Positions 16,993 to 26,162 of a stretch of DNA of 41,645 nucleotides are shown piece by piece (position 1 is the first letter of the stretch; the number at the start of each line of letters is the position of its first letter). The notes beneath the pieces are model-generated. The model searched no databases and had not been told where the DNA came from. It was given only the letters and a program-made list of their open reading frames with translations. The stretch spans positions 1-41,645 of the forward strand of contig NZ_FZMO01000312.1 of NCBI RefSeq assembly GCF_900197875.1, read 5' to 3'. Position numbers and translations under genes: made by a program. The DNA comes from Frankia canadensis. Its GTDB lineage: Bacteria > Actinomycetota > Actinomycetes > Frankiales > Frankiaceae.

Positions 16993-17217
16993 AGCCAACC
17001 GGTTGTGCCGCCGGGACGTGCTGGGGCTCATCACCACCATCCCGTCGACGACCTCAATGCCGGCGCACGCGGCCATCGCCGCCGCCGGCAGGCCGTGGCC
17101 GTCCAGCAGCAGGAAGCCGGTCTCGCGACACGCCCGGTCGACCACCGTCGCGATCGACCGGCGCACGGCGGGCTCGCCGGACCACCAGCCGGCCAGATCG
17201 ACCGACGCGTCGTGCAC
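16993..17217 (-). pseudogene. Chimeric remnant: 2OG-Fe(II) oxygenase N terminus joined to a Uma2-like piece
   Basis: Read on the minus strand from a GTG at 17215-17217, the first 51 residues match the N terminus of isopenicillin-N-synthase-like oxygenases (VDLAGWWSGEPAVRRSIATV, then CRETGFLLLDGHGLP). At about 17062 the similarity switches to IEVVDGMVVMSPSTSRRHNR, the N-terminal signature of Uma2-family (DUF820) putative nucleases. The Uma2 part ends after about 22 residues. Neither domain could function. The frame is continuous across the junction, so this is a deletion or recombination scar and not a frameshift. Confidence 0.72.
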
Positions 17218-17263
17218 GGACGCGGCCCGCCGGCCGCCCGCGATGGCGCCGGCGTCGCGGGCG

Positions 17264-17520
17264 TCAGACGCCGAGCGCCGCCACGGTGTGGTAGCCGAGT
17301 TCTTTGCGGGAGATGTGCTGGCCGGCGAGGACCGGGGTGTAGTCGGGACGTCCCGGTGCCACCGGCAGCGCGGGGGCGACAAGCGCGTCGGGGTTGGGCT
17401 GCTGGAAGTAGGCGATCGAGTAGCGGCCCCCCGCGGCACCGGTGGCGTTGACGACCCGGTGCGGGGTGGCGAGCAGCTGGCCGCCGGTCCAGCGTTCCAA
17501 CATGTCGCCGACATTGTTGA
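17264..17520 (-). pseudogene. 2OG-Fe(II) oxygenase C-terminal fragment
   Basis: The minus-strand reading from about 17520 to the stop at 17264 encodes NNVGDMLERWTGGQLLATPH and RVVNATGAAGGRYSIAYFQQ, the C-terminal iron- and 2-oxoglutarate-binding part of isopenicillin-N-synthase-like enzymes (His of TPHRV, Arg/Ser of RYSIAYF). The preceding Fe ligands (HxD) are absent. The piece lies upstream of an N-terminal fragment of the same family, so the order is reversed relative to an intact gene; two tandem paralogues that lost opposite ends would explain it. Confidence 0.75.
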
Positions 17521-17692
17521 CGTCCTCCCCCGCCTGAAGTTGCCGGCCGGCTGGATCGCGCAGCTCGAGGGCCACGCCCTTGTGGCGCATCTGGCGGCGG
17601 ACCTGGTGACGGAGATCGAACACCCCGGCTCCGTCTCGGACGACTTCGGGGCCGCGTCGGCGGACTGGTTCGCCCGCTATCCCGGCGTGTAG
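17520..17692 (+). pseudogene. Unidentified 3' gene fragment
   Basis: The plus-strand reading LKLPAGWIAQLEGHALVAHL, continuing to SADWFARYPGV and a TAG at 17690-17692, looks like a genuine protein C terminus. It begins where the oxygenase fragment on the other strand ends. I do not recognise the family. It may be the tail of a gene truncated by the same rearrangement, or just an open antisense frame; confidence is low. Confidence 0.3.
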
Positions 17693-17747
17693 CCGGCACC
17701 TGCCAGTGCCACGTCCGGGGGCGGGACTGCCGGGCGAGGACGGCGGC

Positions 17748-19061
17748 CTACCTGCGTGGCGGCCGGGGCAGGCCGAGATGGTCGCGCAGGGTGCGGCCGG
17801 TGTAGGCGGAGCGGAACAGGCCGCGGCGGCGCAGTTCGGGGATCACGTGCTCGACGAAGGTCTCCAGACCGGACGGGAAGACGTCGAAGTTGAGGTTGAA
17901 CCCGTCGGCCGCGCGGCTGTGGAACCAGTGCTCGATGCTGTCGACGACCTGCTCCGGGGAGCCGACGACCTGCCGGTGGCCCCCACCGTTGCTGAGCAGG
18001 AGCTCGCGCACGGTGTACCCGCGTTCGCGGGCGAGGTTCACGGTCGCCTCCAGGAAGCCTCGCGATCCGGTGAACTGGCCCGCGTCGCCGAGCAGGTCGT
18101 AGGGAAGCTCCCGGTCGAGGGGCAGGTCCGCGGGATCCAGGCCGAGCTGCGCGGCGAGCCGGGGCAGTTCGAGGTCGAAGGGGAACAGCTCGTCGAGCGC
18201 GTCCTTGCGGGCCCATGCCTCCGCCTCGGTGGACCCGACGACGGGAAACAGCCCGGGCAGGACGACGAGATGACCGGGGTCGCGGCCGAAGGCCCGCGCC
18301 CGGTTCTTCATGTCCGCGTAGAACGCCTGGGCGGCGCCATGGGTGGTCTGGGCGGTGAAGACGACCTCGGCGACGCGGGCCGCGAACCGCTTGCCGACCT
18401 CGGACGACCCGGCCTGCACCAGCACCGGACGACCCTGTGGGGAGCGCGGCACGTTCAGCGGGCCGCGCACGGCGAAGTGCTCGCCCCGGTGGTGGATCGG
18501 GCGCACACCGGCCGGGTCCATGAACGCCACGGCGTCCCGCTTCCCGGTGATCGCGTCGTCGTCCCAGCTGTCCCAGAGCCCGGTGAGGACGTCGACGAAC
18601 TCCTCCGCCCGGGCGTAGCGGGCGTCGTGGTCGGGGACCACGTCGAGGCCGAAGTTCGCGGCCGCCCGCGGCGAGTAGGAGGTGACGACGTTGAGCGCGG
18701 CGCGGCCTCGGCTGAGGTGGTCGAGGGACGCGAACCGGCGGGCGAGGTTGAACGGGTCGTTGAAGGTGGTCGACGCCGTGCCGATGAGGCCGACGTGCTC
18801 GGTCTCCCGGGCGAGCGCGGCGAGCAGGACGGTGGGTTCCAGCGCCTGCCATGGCTTTTCGGCCGGCTCGGAGAGCAGCGCGACCCCGTCCGAGAGGAAG
18901 ACGGCGTCGAAGGTGCCACGCTCGGCCAGGCGGGCGATGGTCGAGAAGTAGTCGATGTCGAGGAACCACCGGGGGTCGTCCTGGAACCGCCAGGCGCCCG
19001 GGTGCTTGCCCGCGTCGAGGATGTTGACGTTGAGATGCAGCTCGCGCTCGTACGCGGTCAT
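17748..19061 (-). CDS. NtaA/SnaA/DszA-type FMN-dependent monooxygenase
   Basis: The 437-residue protein belongs to the NtaA/SnaA/SoxA(DszA) group of luciferase-like monooxygenases, which use FMNH2 from a partner reductase to cleave C-S or C-N bonds. Typical segments are HPGAWRFQDDP, DAVFLSDGVAL, HVGLIGTASTTFNDPFNLAR, RAALNVVTSYSPRAAANFG and RPVLVQAGSSEVGKRFAARV. The ATG at 19061 overlaps the ATPase stop (ATGA). It is the last gene of the operon. The context of a sulfonate-type transporter and an SfnB-like flavoprotein makes a sulfone or sulfonate the likely substrate. Confidence 0.92.
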   Translation of the reverse strand: MTAYERELHLNVNILDAGKHPGAWRFQDDPRWFLDIDYFSTIARLAERGTFDAVFLSDGVALLSEPAEKPWQALEPTVLLAALARETEHVGLIGTASTTFNDPFNLARRFASLDHLSRGRAALNVVTSYSPRAAANFGLDVVPDHDARYARAEEFVDVLTGLWDSWDDDAITGKRDAVAFMDPAGVRPIHHRGEHFAVRGPLNVPRSPQGRPVLVQAGSSEVGKRFAARVAEVVFTAQTTHGAAQAFYADMKNRARAFGRDPGHLVVLPGLFPVVGSTEAEAWARKDALDELFPFDLELPRLAAQLGLDPADLPLDRELPYDLLGDAGQFTGSRGFLEATVNLARERGYTVRELLLSNGGGHRQVVGSPEQVVDSIEHWFHSRAADGFNLNFDVFPSGLETFVEHVIPELRRRGLFRSAYTGRTLRDHLGLPRPPRR

Positions 19062-19942
19062 CGCCGTTCGGTCTCCTTCGGTACGACCGTCCTCGGCACG
19101 ACCGTCCTCGGCACGACCGTCGACGCGGACCGCGCCCGCACCGGGAGCGGTGCGGCCCGCGGCGGCTGGGTCTGGTCGGCGACCGCTGGCTCGGCCTCGG
19201 GATCGGTGCTGACTCCGATCTCGGCGAGCAGGGTGCGGCGCAGAGCCTCGAACGCCGGTCCGCCGCGGGTGCGGGGGCGGGGCAGGTCGACCACCGCGTC
19301 GAGGCTCTTGTGGCCCGAGCGCAGCACGGCGACCCGGTCGGCGAGCAGGATCGCCTCGTCGATGTCGTGCGTGACCAGCAGCACAGACGGGTTGTGCCGG
19401 GCGCAGAGCTGGGCGACCAGGGCATGCATGCGGATCCGGGTCAGCGCGTCGAGGGCGGCGAACGGCTCGTCGAGCAGGAGCAGTCGGGGCTCCCGGATCA
19501 GCGCGCGGGCGAGCGCCACCCGCTGGGCCTCGCCGCCGGACAACGTGCGGGGCCAGTCGTCGGCGTGGCTGGCCAGGCCCACCTCGGCGAGCGCGGCCTC
19601 GGCGGCGGCCCGCGAGGCGAGGGCGCGCGACCGGCCGAGGACGACGTTCTTCCACACCTGCATGGACGGGACGAGCCGCGGCTCCTGGAACACCACCGAG
19701 CGGGCCGAGGGGACCCGAACGATGCCGTGGTCGACGGTCTCCAGCTCGCAGAGGATCTTCAGCAGGGTGCTCTTGCCGCTGCCGGACGCGCCAAGCAGCG
19801 CGACGAACTCGCCGGGGGCGATGTCCAGGTCGAAGTCGACGAGGACGTCCTTGGCACCGAACGACTTCGCCGCCCCCCGGATGTGGACGGCCCCGCTGTC
19901 GACCGGCTTCATTCCGACCGGGGCGACCGTGCGCGTGCTCAT
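19058..19942 (-). CDS. ABC transporter ATP-binding protein, sulfonate/nitrate type
   Basis: This 294-residue ATPase has Walker A GASGSGKST, the signature LSGGEAQRVALARAL, Walker B LLLLDEPFAALD and the switch His in LLVTHDIDEAILLADRV, all of the SsuB/TauB/NrtD group. The C terminus carries a three-fold TVVPR repeat, encoded by 15-bp tandem units near 19080-19120, with no role evident. Its ATG overlaps the permease stop and its stop overlaps the monooxygenase start. It energises uptake of the ligand captured by the lipoprotein encoded upstream. Confidence 0.93.
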   Translation of the reverse strand: MSTRTVAPVGMKPVDSGAVHIRGAAKSFGAKDVLVDFDLDIAPGEFVALLGASGSGKSTLLKILCELETVDHGIVRVPSARSVVFQEPRLVPSMQVWKNVVLGRSRALASRAAAEAALAEVGLASHADDWPRTLSGGEAQRVALARALIREPRLLLLDEPFAALDALTRIRMHALVAQLCARHNPSVLLVTHDIDEAILLADRVAVLRSGHKSLDAVVDLPRPRTRGGPAFEALRRTLLAEIGVSTDPEAEPAVADQTQPPRAAPLPVRARSASTVVPRTVVPRTVVPKETERR

Positions 19943-20943
19943 CTGCCCACCACCGTCGCTCGCCAGGGCAGCAGCGTCCGTTCCAACAGCCGGACGAACA
20001 GGTCGATGAACAGTCCGAGCACCGTGTAGACGAACAGCAGGGCGAGGATGAGGTCGTTGCGGAACGCCTCCTGGGCGTTCGCGACAAGGTAGCCGAGGCC
20101 GGAGTCGGCGTTGATCTGCTCGGCCGCGATGAGGGCGAGGATCGACACGCCCATCGAGAACCGCAGCCCGACCAGGATTCCCGGCATCGCGTTGGGGATG
20201 ATGAGCCGCCGGGTCAGGGCGAGGCCGCGCAGCCCGAAGACCCGGGCCGCCTCGATCAGCTTCGGATCGATGGCCCGGACCGCCGCGTAGGTGTTGAGGT
20301 AGATCGGGAAGACGCAGGCGAAGGCGATCAGCGCGATCTTCGCGGTCTCGCCGATCCCGAACCACACGACGATGAGCGGCGTGACGGCCAGGAACGGGAC
20401 CATCCGGACCATCTGCATCGAGGAGTCGAGCAGTTCCTCGCCCAGCCGGCTCAGGCCGGTCGTCAGCCCGAAGACCAGCCCTACGGCGAGGCCGAACGCG
20501 AGGCCCACCCCGGCGCGGCGCAGGGAGATGGACAGCGCGTCCTGCAGCTGATGGGTGGAGATCAGGTGGCCGAAGGCGTCGACGACGGTCGGCGGCGAGT
20601 CGAGGATCTTCGCCGGGATGAGCCCGGTCGCGGATCCGGCCGCCCATGCCGCCAGGACGAGGAGGGGCACCAGCACGCGCAGCGCGCGGCGCAGGACACG
20701 CGGGCGCACGCGGGTCCGCGGGCGTCCCGGCGGCGGCGCCACCCGGCTCAGGTCCCGGACGCCGGACGCCGGATCCTCGGACGCCGGGACATCCGACGCC
20801 GGAATCTCGGGCGTCGAGACCTCCGACGCCACGGCCTCGGACGCCGGGACATCGGAGGAGAGCGTCGGAGACGGCACGCCCGCCCCGGGGAGCGGGCGCG
20901 CCAGCGGTGATGGTGAGTTCACCGCGACGGATTTGGAAGACAT
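19939..20943 (-). CDS. ABC transporter permease, SsuC/TauC type
   Basis: The 334-residue protein has six predicted membrane helices from about residue 85 on and the EAA loop AARVFGLRGLALTRRLIIPNAMPGILVGLR, which contacts the ATPase. An unusual N-terminal extension of about 80 residues contains repeated Ser-Asp-Val-Pro-Ala-Ser-Glu units, and is probably cytoplasmic and unstructured. The ATG at 20943 has no competing start. Overlapping stop/start with the ATPase gene shows coupling; it lies 92 bp downstream of the binding-protein gene. Confidence 0.92.
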   Translation of the reverse strand: MSSKSVAVNSPSPLARPLPGAGVPSPTLSSDVPASEAVASEVSTPEIPASDVPASEDPASGVRDLSRVAPPPGRPRTRVRPRVLRRALRVLVPLLVLAAWAAGSATGLIPAKILDSPPTVVDAFGHLISTHQLQDALSISLRRAGVGLAFGLAVGLVFGLTTGLSRLGEELLDSSMQMVRMVPFLAVTPLIVVWFGIGETAKIALIAFACVFPIYLNTYAAVRAIDPKLIEAARVFGLRGLALTRRLIIPNAMPGILVGLRFSMGVSILALIAAEQINADSGLGYLVANAQEAFRNDLILALLFVYTVLGLFIDLFVRLLERTLLPWRATVVGR

Positions 20944-21035
20944 TGCCTACCTCGACGTGAGATCCGGGAACGGAGAGAAGAGAAGAAGCGCCGGCGACGC
21001 CCGCGGGCGGTGGGCGGGCCGCCGCCGGCGGGCAG

Positions 21036-22130
21036 TCAGCTGGTCGCCCGAGGAATCCCGTTGACCGCGTTCCCGGCGGAGATGACCGAATTGAACGACT
21101 GGTCGTACTGGGCGCTCACATCGACCTTGCTCTTGATGACGCCCCCCTCCACGAGGAGGTCCGCCAGCGCCTGTTCCTTCGCGATGATGTCCGGAGTCGT
21201 CGGGACAAGGTAGCTGCCGGCGTACTTCGCCTCCTCCAGCGAGTACTTCGCCGGCACGTTGCTCACCGACTCCGACTGCTTCGCGACCGCCGGCAGGTTC
21301 TTGGCGTACCAGGCGTAGAACTTCGTCAGCCGGGTGAGGACGTCGGCGAACGCCGCGCGCTTCGCCGGATCCTTCAGCGCCTTCGTGCTGGCGACGAACG
21401 CGTTCAGCCCGGGCAGGCCGATGTCGTTCTGCGTGGCGATGACCCGGGCCTTGCCCTCGGCGAGGAAGGGCACCGCCACCCCGGCCGAGGTGCTCAGCAC
21501 ATCGGTGGCTCCCGCGGCGAAGGTACTGCCCTGGGTGGCCGCCTGGATGACGATCGGCTTCACGTCGGCGGGAGTGAGGCCGGCCTTTTTCAGGTCGAGC
21601 AGGTACTGCGCCTGGATGTTGCCGCCGTTGTTGTAGGCGAACCGCTTGCCCCTGAGGTCGTCGAGGCTGGTGATGCCCGACGACGTTGTCGCGATCGTCT
21701 GGTAGAGCGGGTGGGTGGTGGCGAGCACGCCGATGGTCTTCGCGGGGGCGTTGTCCGCCGTCCAGGGTGTGGAGCTGTTCGCGTTGGCCAGGGTGACCGA
21801 GACGTCACCGAAGTTCGCGCCGGCGTCGATCGCGCCGGCGAGCAGCGCGGTCATCATCGGAGCCGGCCCGGCGAACGTCGACCAGGAGACCTTGTACGGC
21901 GTGTCGTCGAAGACGCCCGACAGCTTGATCTGGGCGGCCTCGCTGGCGGTGATCTGGCCGAGTTTGAGGGTCACCTTGCTCAGGTCGGGTGCCGCGGTCG
22001 CGGATCCACCGGATCCGGAGGAGTGTGATCCTCCCGAACTGGAGCAGGCCGCGAGAGTGAGAACGAGAGCGACGACGGCGGCGACGGCGCCACGTCTGCG
22101 GCGGGTGAGCATTCGGATGGAGCCCTGCAC
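21036..22130 (-). CDS. Sulfonate/nitrate-type substrate-binding lipoprotein
   Basis: This 364-residue protein starts at GTG 22130, with a strong GGAGG eight bases upstream; the ATG at 22112 is internal. The signal peptide AVAAVVALVLTLAAC ends in a lipobox Cys, followed by a Ser/Gly-rich tether. The mature part (TLKLGQITASEAAQIKLSGV, GVLATTHPLYQTIATTSSG, SLDDLRGKRFAYNNGGNIQA) is a type II periplasmic-binding fold of the SsuA/TauA/NrtA group. It would deliver an alkanesulfonate-like compound to the membrane permease. Confidence 0.92.
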   Translation of the reverse strand: MQGSIRMLTRRRRGAVAAVVALVLTLAACSSSGGSHSSGSGGSATAAPDLSKVTLKLGQITASEAAQIKLSGVFDDTPYKVSWSTFAGPAPMMTALLAGAIDAGANFGDVSVTLANANSSTPWTADNAPAKTIGVLATTHPLYQTIATTSSGITSLDDLRGKRFAYNNGGNIQAQYLLDLKKAGLTPADVKPIVIQAATQGSTFAAGATDVLSTSAGVAVPFLAEGKARVIATQNDIGLPGLNAFVASTKALKDPAKRAAFADVLTRLTKFYAWYAKNLPAVAKQSESVSNVPAKYSLEEAKYAGSYLVPTTPDIIAKEQALADLLVEGGVIKSKVDVSAQYDQSFNSVISAGNAVNGIPRATS

Positions 22131-22235
22131 GGTCTTTTCCTCCGATGGGCGAAAATGCTGGGTGGAGATGTCTGCTGGTGCGCGGAGGCCGGGGCAGGGC
22201 CGACGGGGGCGGTCCGGGTGGCGGCGGTCGCGGTG

Positions 22236-22273
22236 GGCTGCTGGCCTGTCGTGCGGCTGCTGGCCTGTCGTGC
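22236..22273. repeat. 19-bp perfect tandem duplication
   Basis: Two perfect copies of GGCTGCTGGCCTGTCGTGC lie in the 193-bp gap between the rhodanese gene and the binding-protein gene. On the transcribed minus strand this falls in the mRNA leader of the transporter genes. No regulatory meaning is evident. Confidence 0.85.
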
Positions 22274-22323
22274 GGCTGCGCCGCGGGCGAGCGGGTTCGT
22301 CCGGCGGGGATCGGCGGCGGGGG

Positions 22324-23949
22324 CTACCGGAAGCGCCGGAAGGGGACGGTGTCGTCCTGGCGCAGTTCGGCGACAAGGCCCAGCTCCCAGGCCAGGTAAC
22401 GGCGAAATCCCTCCTTCTGGCGCTCGGGGTCGGTCTCGCGCCAGCCGTGCGGGACCGCGTCGTCGGCTGGGTGCAGGAGGCGCTCCTCCCCCGTGGCGAG
22501 CGCAAGCCCGGCGTCGACCCAGGCCGCGGTTCCCCCGGCCAGGGCGGTGACCGGCCGGTCGGTGGCCGCCGTGAGGTCGCGCACGGCGAGTCGGGCGAGC
22601 ACCCCGTCGGGGGAGGTCAGCGTGATGGCTCCGGCGCCGGGCAGGTCCGCCGCGCTGTCGGCCAGCCGGGCGCGAATCGCGAAGACCGCGCCGGGGATGT
22701 GCCCCGCGCCGTAGTCGGGGCTCGGCGCCAGGTCGACGACGACGGGAGGCGTGGCCGAGGCGAGGGCGTCTCGCAGCGCGAGCGGATCGGTGGACGGGAC
22801 GTCGGTCAGACCGAGGACGGTCGGCACGTCGGGACCGGTCGCGCGCTCCCCGCCGGCCTCGGCGATGCTCGTCACGAACACCTCGCCCCACCCGAGCTGC
22901 TCCAGCCACGACGCGGTCACCGTCGCCCGCACCAGGTCGGGATCGTCGAGCAGCACGATCCGCGCATGGTGGGTGCCGGCGAACCGGAAGATCCACGGGG
23001 CGACCTCCCAGCTCGGCGCCGACCGCGACCCGGGCAGGTGTCCCGCGGTGAACTCCTCGGGAGTGCGGACGTCGAGCAGGTACAGCGAGCGCCGCTCGCG
23101 CTCCTCGCGGAACTGGCGGAGCGTCGCCCCGTCGATCGCGCGGACCCCGAAGCGCTCGGCGACCCCCCGGGCGCGGGCGCGGGCCCTGTCGAGGGCCGCC
23201 GGCGACGGCGGCGGGGCGGCGGAGACCGTGCCGTGCTCGAGGGTGTGGCCCTCGAGGATCCAGGACTGGGTGCCGCCCGCCAGGGCGACCACCCGGTTCG
23301 GCAGACCGGCGTTGATCAGGGTCTGCGCGCCGAGGATGCTGCGGGTGCGCCCGGCGCAGTTCACGACGACCAGCGTGTCCGGTGAGGAGACGACCTCGTC
23401 CGCCCGGTAGACGAGCTCGGCGCCGGGGATGGAGGTGCCGCCGGGCAGGCTGTGAACGACGAACTCCTCGGTCGGCCGGCTGTCGAGGATGACCACGTCC
23501 TCGCCGCGGGCCTGGGCGGCGCGCAGCTCGGCGACGGTGACGTGCGGGGTCCCGTGGACGTCCTCGACGAACTCACCGAAGGACTGGCCGACCACGTGGG
23601 TGCCGCCGAGGTGCACCTTGTGGCCGGCGTCCGCCCAGGCGCGCAGGCCGCCGTCGAGGGTGCGGACGTCGGTGTACCCGAGTTCGGTGAGGCGGCGGGC
23701 GGCGCGCGCGGCCAGGGTCTCCCCCTCCTCGCCGCCGTCGTACACGACGACCGGCGTCGACCGCCGGGGGACGAGCGCGTCGATCCGCGTCTCGAGAACG
23801 CTGCGCGGCACCGACACCCCGAGCAGGATCGACCCACGCTCCGCGGTGACGCGCGCCTCCCGCACATCGATCAGCGCGTACTCCGCCTAGCCGCCGACCA
23901 GGGCGTGCAACTCGGGGGCGGTGACGGTCGCGACGGCCGGGTCGGCCAT
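22324..23949 (-). pseudogene. Four-domain rhodanese-like gene with in-frame TAG at codon 21
   Basis: From the ATG at 23949 (GAGGAG seven bases upstream) the frame encodes MADPAVATVTAPELHALVGG and then TAG (23887-23889). It continues in the same frame with AEYALIDVREARVTAERGSI and runs 520 further codons. The text on both sides of the TAG forms one normal rhodanese start, so this is a nonsense mutation, a readthrough site or a base error. Four rhodanese repeats follow; only the second has a catalytic Cys (VVVNCAGRTRS). A GTG at 23865 could restart translation but would drop the first beta strand. Rhodaneses transfer sulfane sulfur, and the gene lies inside the organosulfur operon. Confidence 0.85.
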
Positions 23950-24027
23950 GTCCAGGCTCCTCAGGGCGAACGAAGGGTCACGAAGGAAAGGGGAAACAGG
24001 GGCGGGGAAAAGGCGGCGGATGGCGGC

Positions 24028-25314
24028 CTAGAAATAGGAGCCGTCGGGCAGCGGTGTTCCGTTGATCGTGTGCGCGCCTATCCACATCGCCTTGTAGGCG
24101 CGGGGGTTGTGGGAGGCGAGGGTACGGATGTTGCGCCAGTGCCGGTCGAACTGGGCCGCCCGGCGCACGGCGGAGGCACCGCCCGCGTCGAACAGGGCCG
24201 TCGCGGCGCGCTGCGCCAGGTCGTCGACGACCACCTTGGCCTGTGCGGCCTTCAGTGCCGCGGCGGCGTCCAGATCGGGATTTTCCACCCCGGCGAGAAC
24301 GGCGGTGAACGACGCGTCGAGAGCCGCCGCCGCGTCCCGTACCAGCGCCTCGGCCGCATAGGCGGCGCTCGCGATGTAGCCGACGGTCTCCTGCAGGATC
24401 GGGTCGTCCACCGGGCGGCGCGCCGGCGCGTGATAAAAGGTCCGCGACCGTTCCCGGACCAGGGCCGCCGCGTCGCCGGCGACCCGGCGAACAATGCCGG
24501 CGACGATCGCCGTGAGCCACAGCTGGGGATAGGTCGCCGGATAGGCCGAGCCACCCTCCGGCCACGCCTCCTGCCCGGCCAGGAACTCCTCCGGAAGCAC
24601 CCGGACGCCGGCGAACCGGGTCGTGCCGCTGCCGGTGAGACGCTGGCCGATGCCGTCCCAGTCGTCCTCGTGGAGGATCCCGTCGCGGTCGGCCGGGACG
24701 AGCACCTGCGCCGTGGTTCCGTCGGGTGTACCGGCGGTGACCAGGAGCAGGTCGGCATAGAGGTTACCCGTGCTGTAGACCTTGGTCCCGTCCAGCCGGT
24801 GCCCGTCGCCGTCGGGGGTCACCGTCGTCGCGTGGTCCTGCGCGCGCTGGCCGACGTCCGGCGTGCCCGGCTCGGACGACGCGGCGCCGAGCAGGGTGCC
24901 GGCGACGACCCTGTCCAGCAGCGGATCCGCCGCGCCGCCGGCCGACACCCGCACCCTCGCCTCCACGATCAGGAAGTGGTTGCGCAGGCTCTGCGCGATG
25001 TTCGGGTCCGCCGCCCCCAGGTCGAGCACGGTCTCGAACAGTTCGCGGATCGACGCGCCGCCGCCTCCCCGCTCGGCGGGCACCCGCAGGGCACCCAGCC
25101 GGGCCCGGCGGATCAGGGCGAACTGCTCATGCGGCGCTCGGCCGTCGCGCTCACGGTCCGCCTCCCCGTGGGCCAGTTCGGCGAGCAGCGCGCGCAGCGC
25201 GGCGGACCCGGGCGTCACCGGCCCGTCGACATCGGCGCCGGCGGAGCCGGTGACCCAGGCGCCGGCGGCGGAGGCGCCGGCGGCGGACGGGTCACGGGCG
25301 TCGATGAGCGTCAT
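24028..25314 (-). CDS. SfnB/DszC-like acyl-CoA-dehydrogenase-fold monooxygenase
   Basis: The 428-residue protein has the acyl-CoA dehydrogenase fold but matches the SfnB/DszC flavin monooxygenase branch: RLGALRVPAERGGGGASIRE, ADPNIAQSLRNHFLIVEA, GTKVYSTGNLYADLLLVTA and the late DRHWRNIRTLASHNPRAYK. Such enzymes oxygenate sulfur compounds (sulfones, dibenzothiophene) with reduced flavin. The N terminus has Ala-Gly repeats before the domain. It follows the SDR gene by 59 bp and precedes the rhodanese gene by 78 bp. It may oxidise the substrate before the DszA-type enzyme cleaves it. Confidence 0.88.
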   Translation of the reverse strand: MTLIDARDPSAAGASAAGAWVTGSAGADVDGPVTPGSAALRALLAELAHGEADRERDGRAPHEQFALIRRARLGALRVPAERGGGGASIRELFETVLDLGAADPNIAQSLRNHFLIVEARVRVSAGGAADPLLDRVVAGTLLGAASSEPGTPDVGQRAQDHATTVTPDGDGHRLDGTKVYSTGNLYADLLLVTAGTPDGTTAQVLVPADRDGILHEDDWDGIGQRLTGSGTTRFAGVRVLPEEFLAGQEAWPEGGSAYPATYPQLWLTAIVAGIVRRVAGDAAALVRERSRTFYHAPARRPVDDPILQETVGYIASAAYAAEALVRDAAAALDASFTAVLAGVENPDLDAAAALKAAQAKVVVDDLAQRAATALFDAGGASAVRRAAQFDRHWRNIRTLASHNPRAYKAMWIGAHTINGTPLPDGSYF

Positions 25315-25373
25315 GGCCTGCTCCCCGAGTGGGCGTTGGTGGGAGGGATCGCGCTGGTCATCGTCACGGCGAT

Positions 25374-26162
25374 CTAGTAGTAGACGGCGCCGGGCAGGCC
25401 ACCGCCGGCGGCGATCGCGTCGCCGGTGATGCTGACGCTGCGGGGCGAGGCGAGGAAGGCGACCACGTCGGCGACCTCGTGGGCCTCGACGATCCGGCCG
25501 ATGGAGGTTGCCGTCGTCCGCCCCGCCTGGTCGGTGGCGCCGGTCGCCGCCACCGCGGCGAGCAGGGCCGCGTTGGTCTCCGTACGGGTGGGCCCGGGGT
25601 GGACGACCGTCACGTTCACACCATGCGGGCCGAGTTCGTCGGCGAGGTTCTTCGTCAGGGCGGCCACGCTGACGTTGCGGATCGTGCGGACGATCGAATG
25701 GGTCTGCCGCGCGCCCAGACCACTGATGTTGATGATGCGGCCCCAGCCCTGGGCGACGAGGTGGGGAGCGACCGCCCGGCTGGTCCGCAGATAGCCGACG
25801 ACCTTGACGTTCACGTCCGCCCAGAACGCCTCGTCCGTGGTGTCGGCCAGCGGCGGGAACGGGTAGCCCGCCGTCTGGTTCGACGCGTTGTTGACGAGGA
25901 TGTCGACGCCGCCGAGCCGCGCGACCGTCTCGTCGACGAGCGCGCGGACGGACTCGTCGACGCCGGTGTCGGTCGGCACGGCGTGGACGACGCGGCCGTG
26001 GCGCTGTGCCACCTCGTCGGCGGCGCGGCGCAGCCGGTCGGCTGAGCGCGCGGCCAGGACGAGGTCGACGCCCTCCGCCGCCAGCGCGTGCGCGACGGCC
26101 AGTCCTATTCCCTGGCTCGCACCCGTCACAATGGCGCGTCTGTCGGTGAGGCCGAGGTCCAT
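25374..26162 (-). CDS. SDR-family oxidoreductase lacking the Tyr-Lys pair
   Basis: The 262-residue protein is a short-chain dehydrogenase/reductase with the cofactor motif TGASQGIG, the structural NNAS and the catalytic-region Ser in IINISGLGARQ. Where the YxxxK motif should follow, the sequence reads THSIVRTIRNVSVAALTK, so the Tyr and Lys are not at their usual places. The same fold with an RN in place of the Lys occurs in a group of divergent SDRs. NAD(P) binding is likely, but classical alcohol/ketone chemistry is doubtful. It is the first full gene of the sulfur operon, 298 bp after the leader peptide. Confidence 0.85.
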   Translation of the reverse strand: MDLGLTDRRAIVTGASQGIGLAVAHALAAEGVDLVLAARSADRLRRAADEVAQRHGRVVHAVPTDTGVDESVRALVDETVARLGGVDILVNNASNQTAGYPFPPLADTTDEAFWADVNVKVVGYLRTSRAVAPHLVAQGWGRIINISGLGARQTHSIVRTIRNVSVAALTKNLADELGPHGVNVTVVHPGPTRTETNAALLAAVAATGATDQAGRTTATSIGRIVEAHEVADVVAFLASPRSVSITGDAIAAGGGLPGAVYY

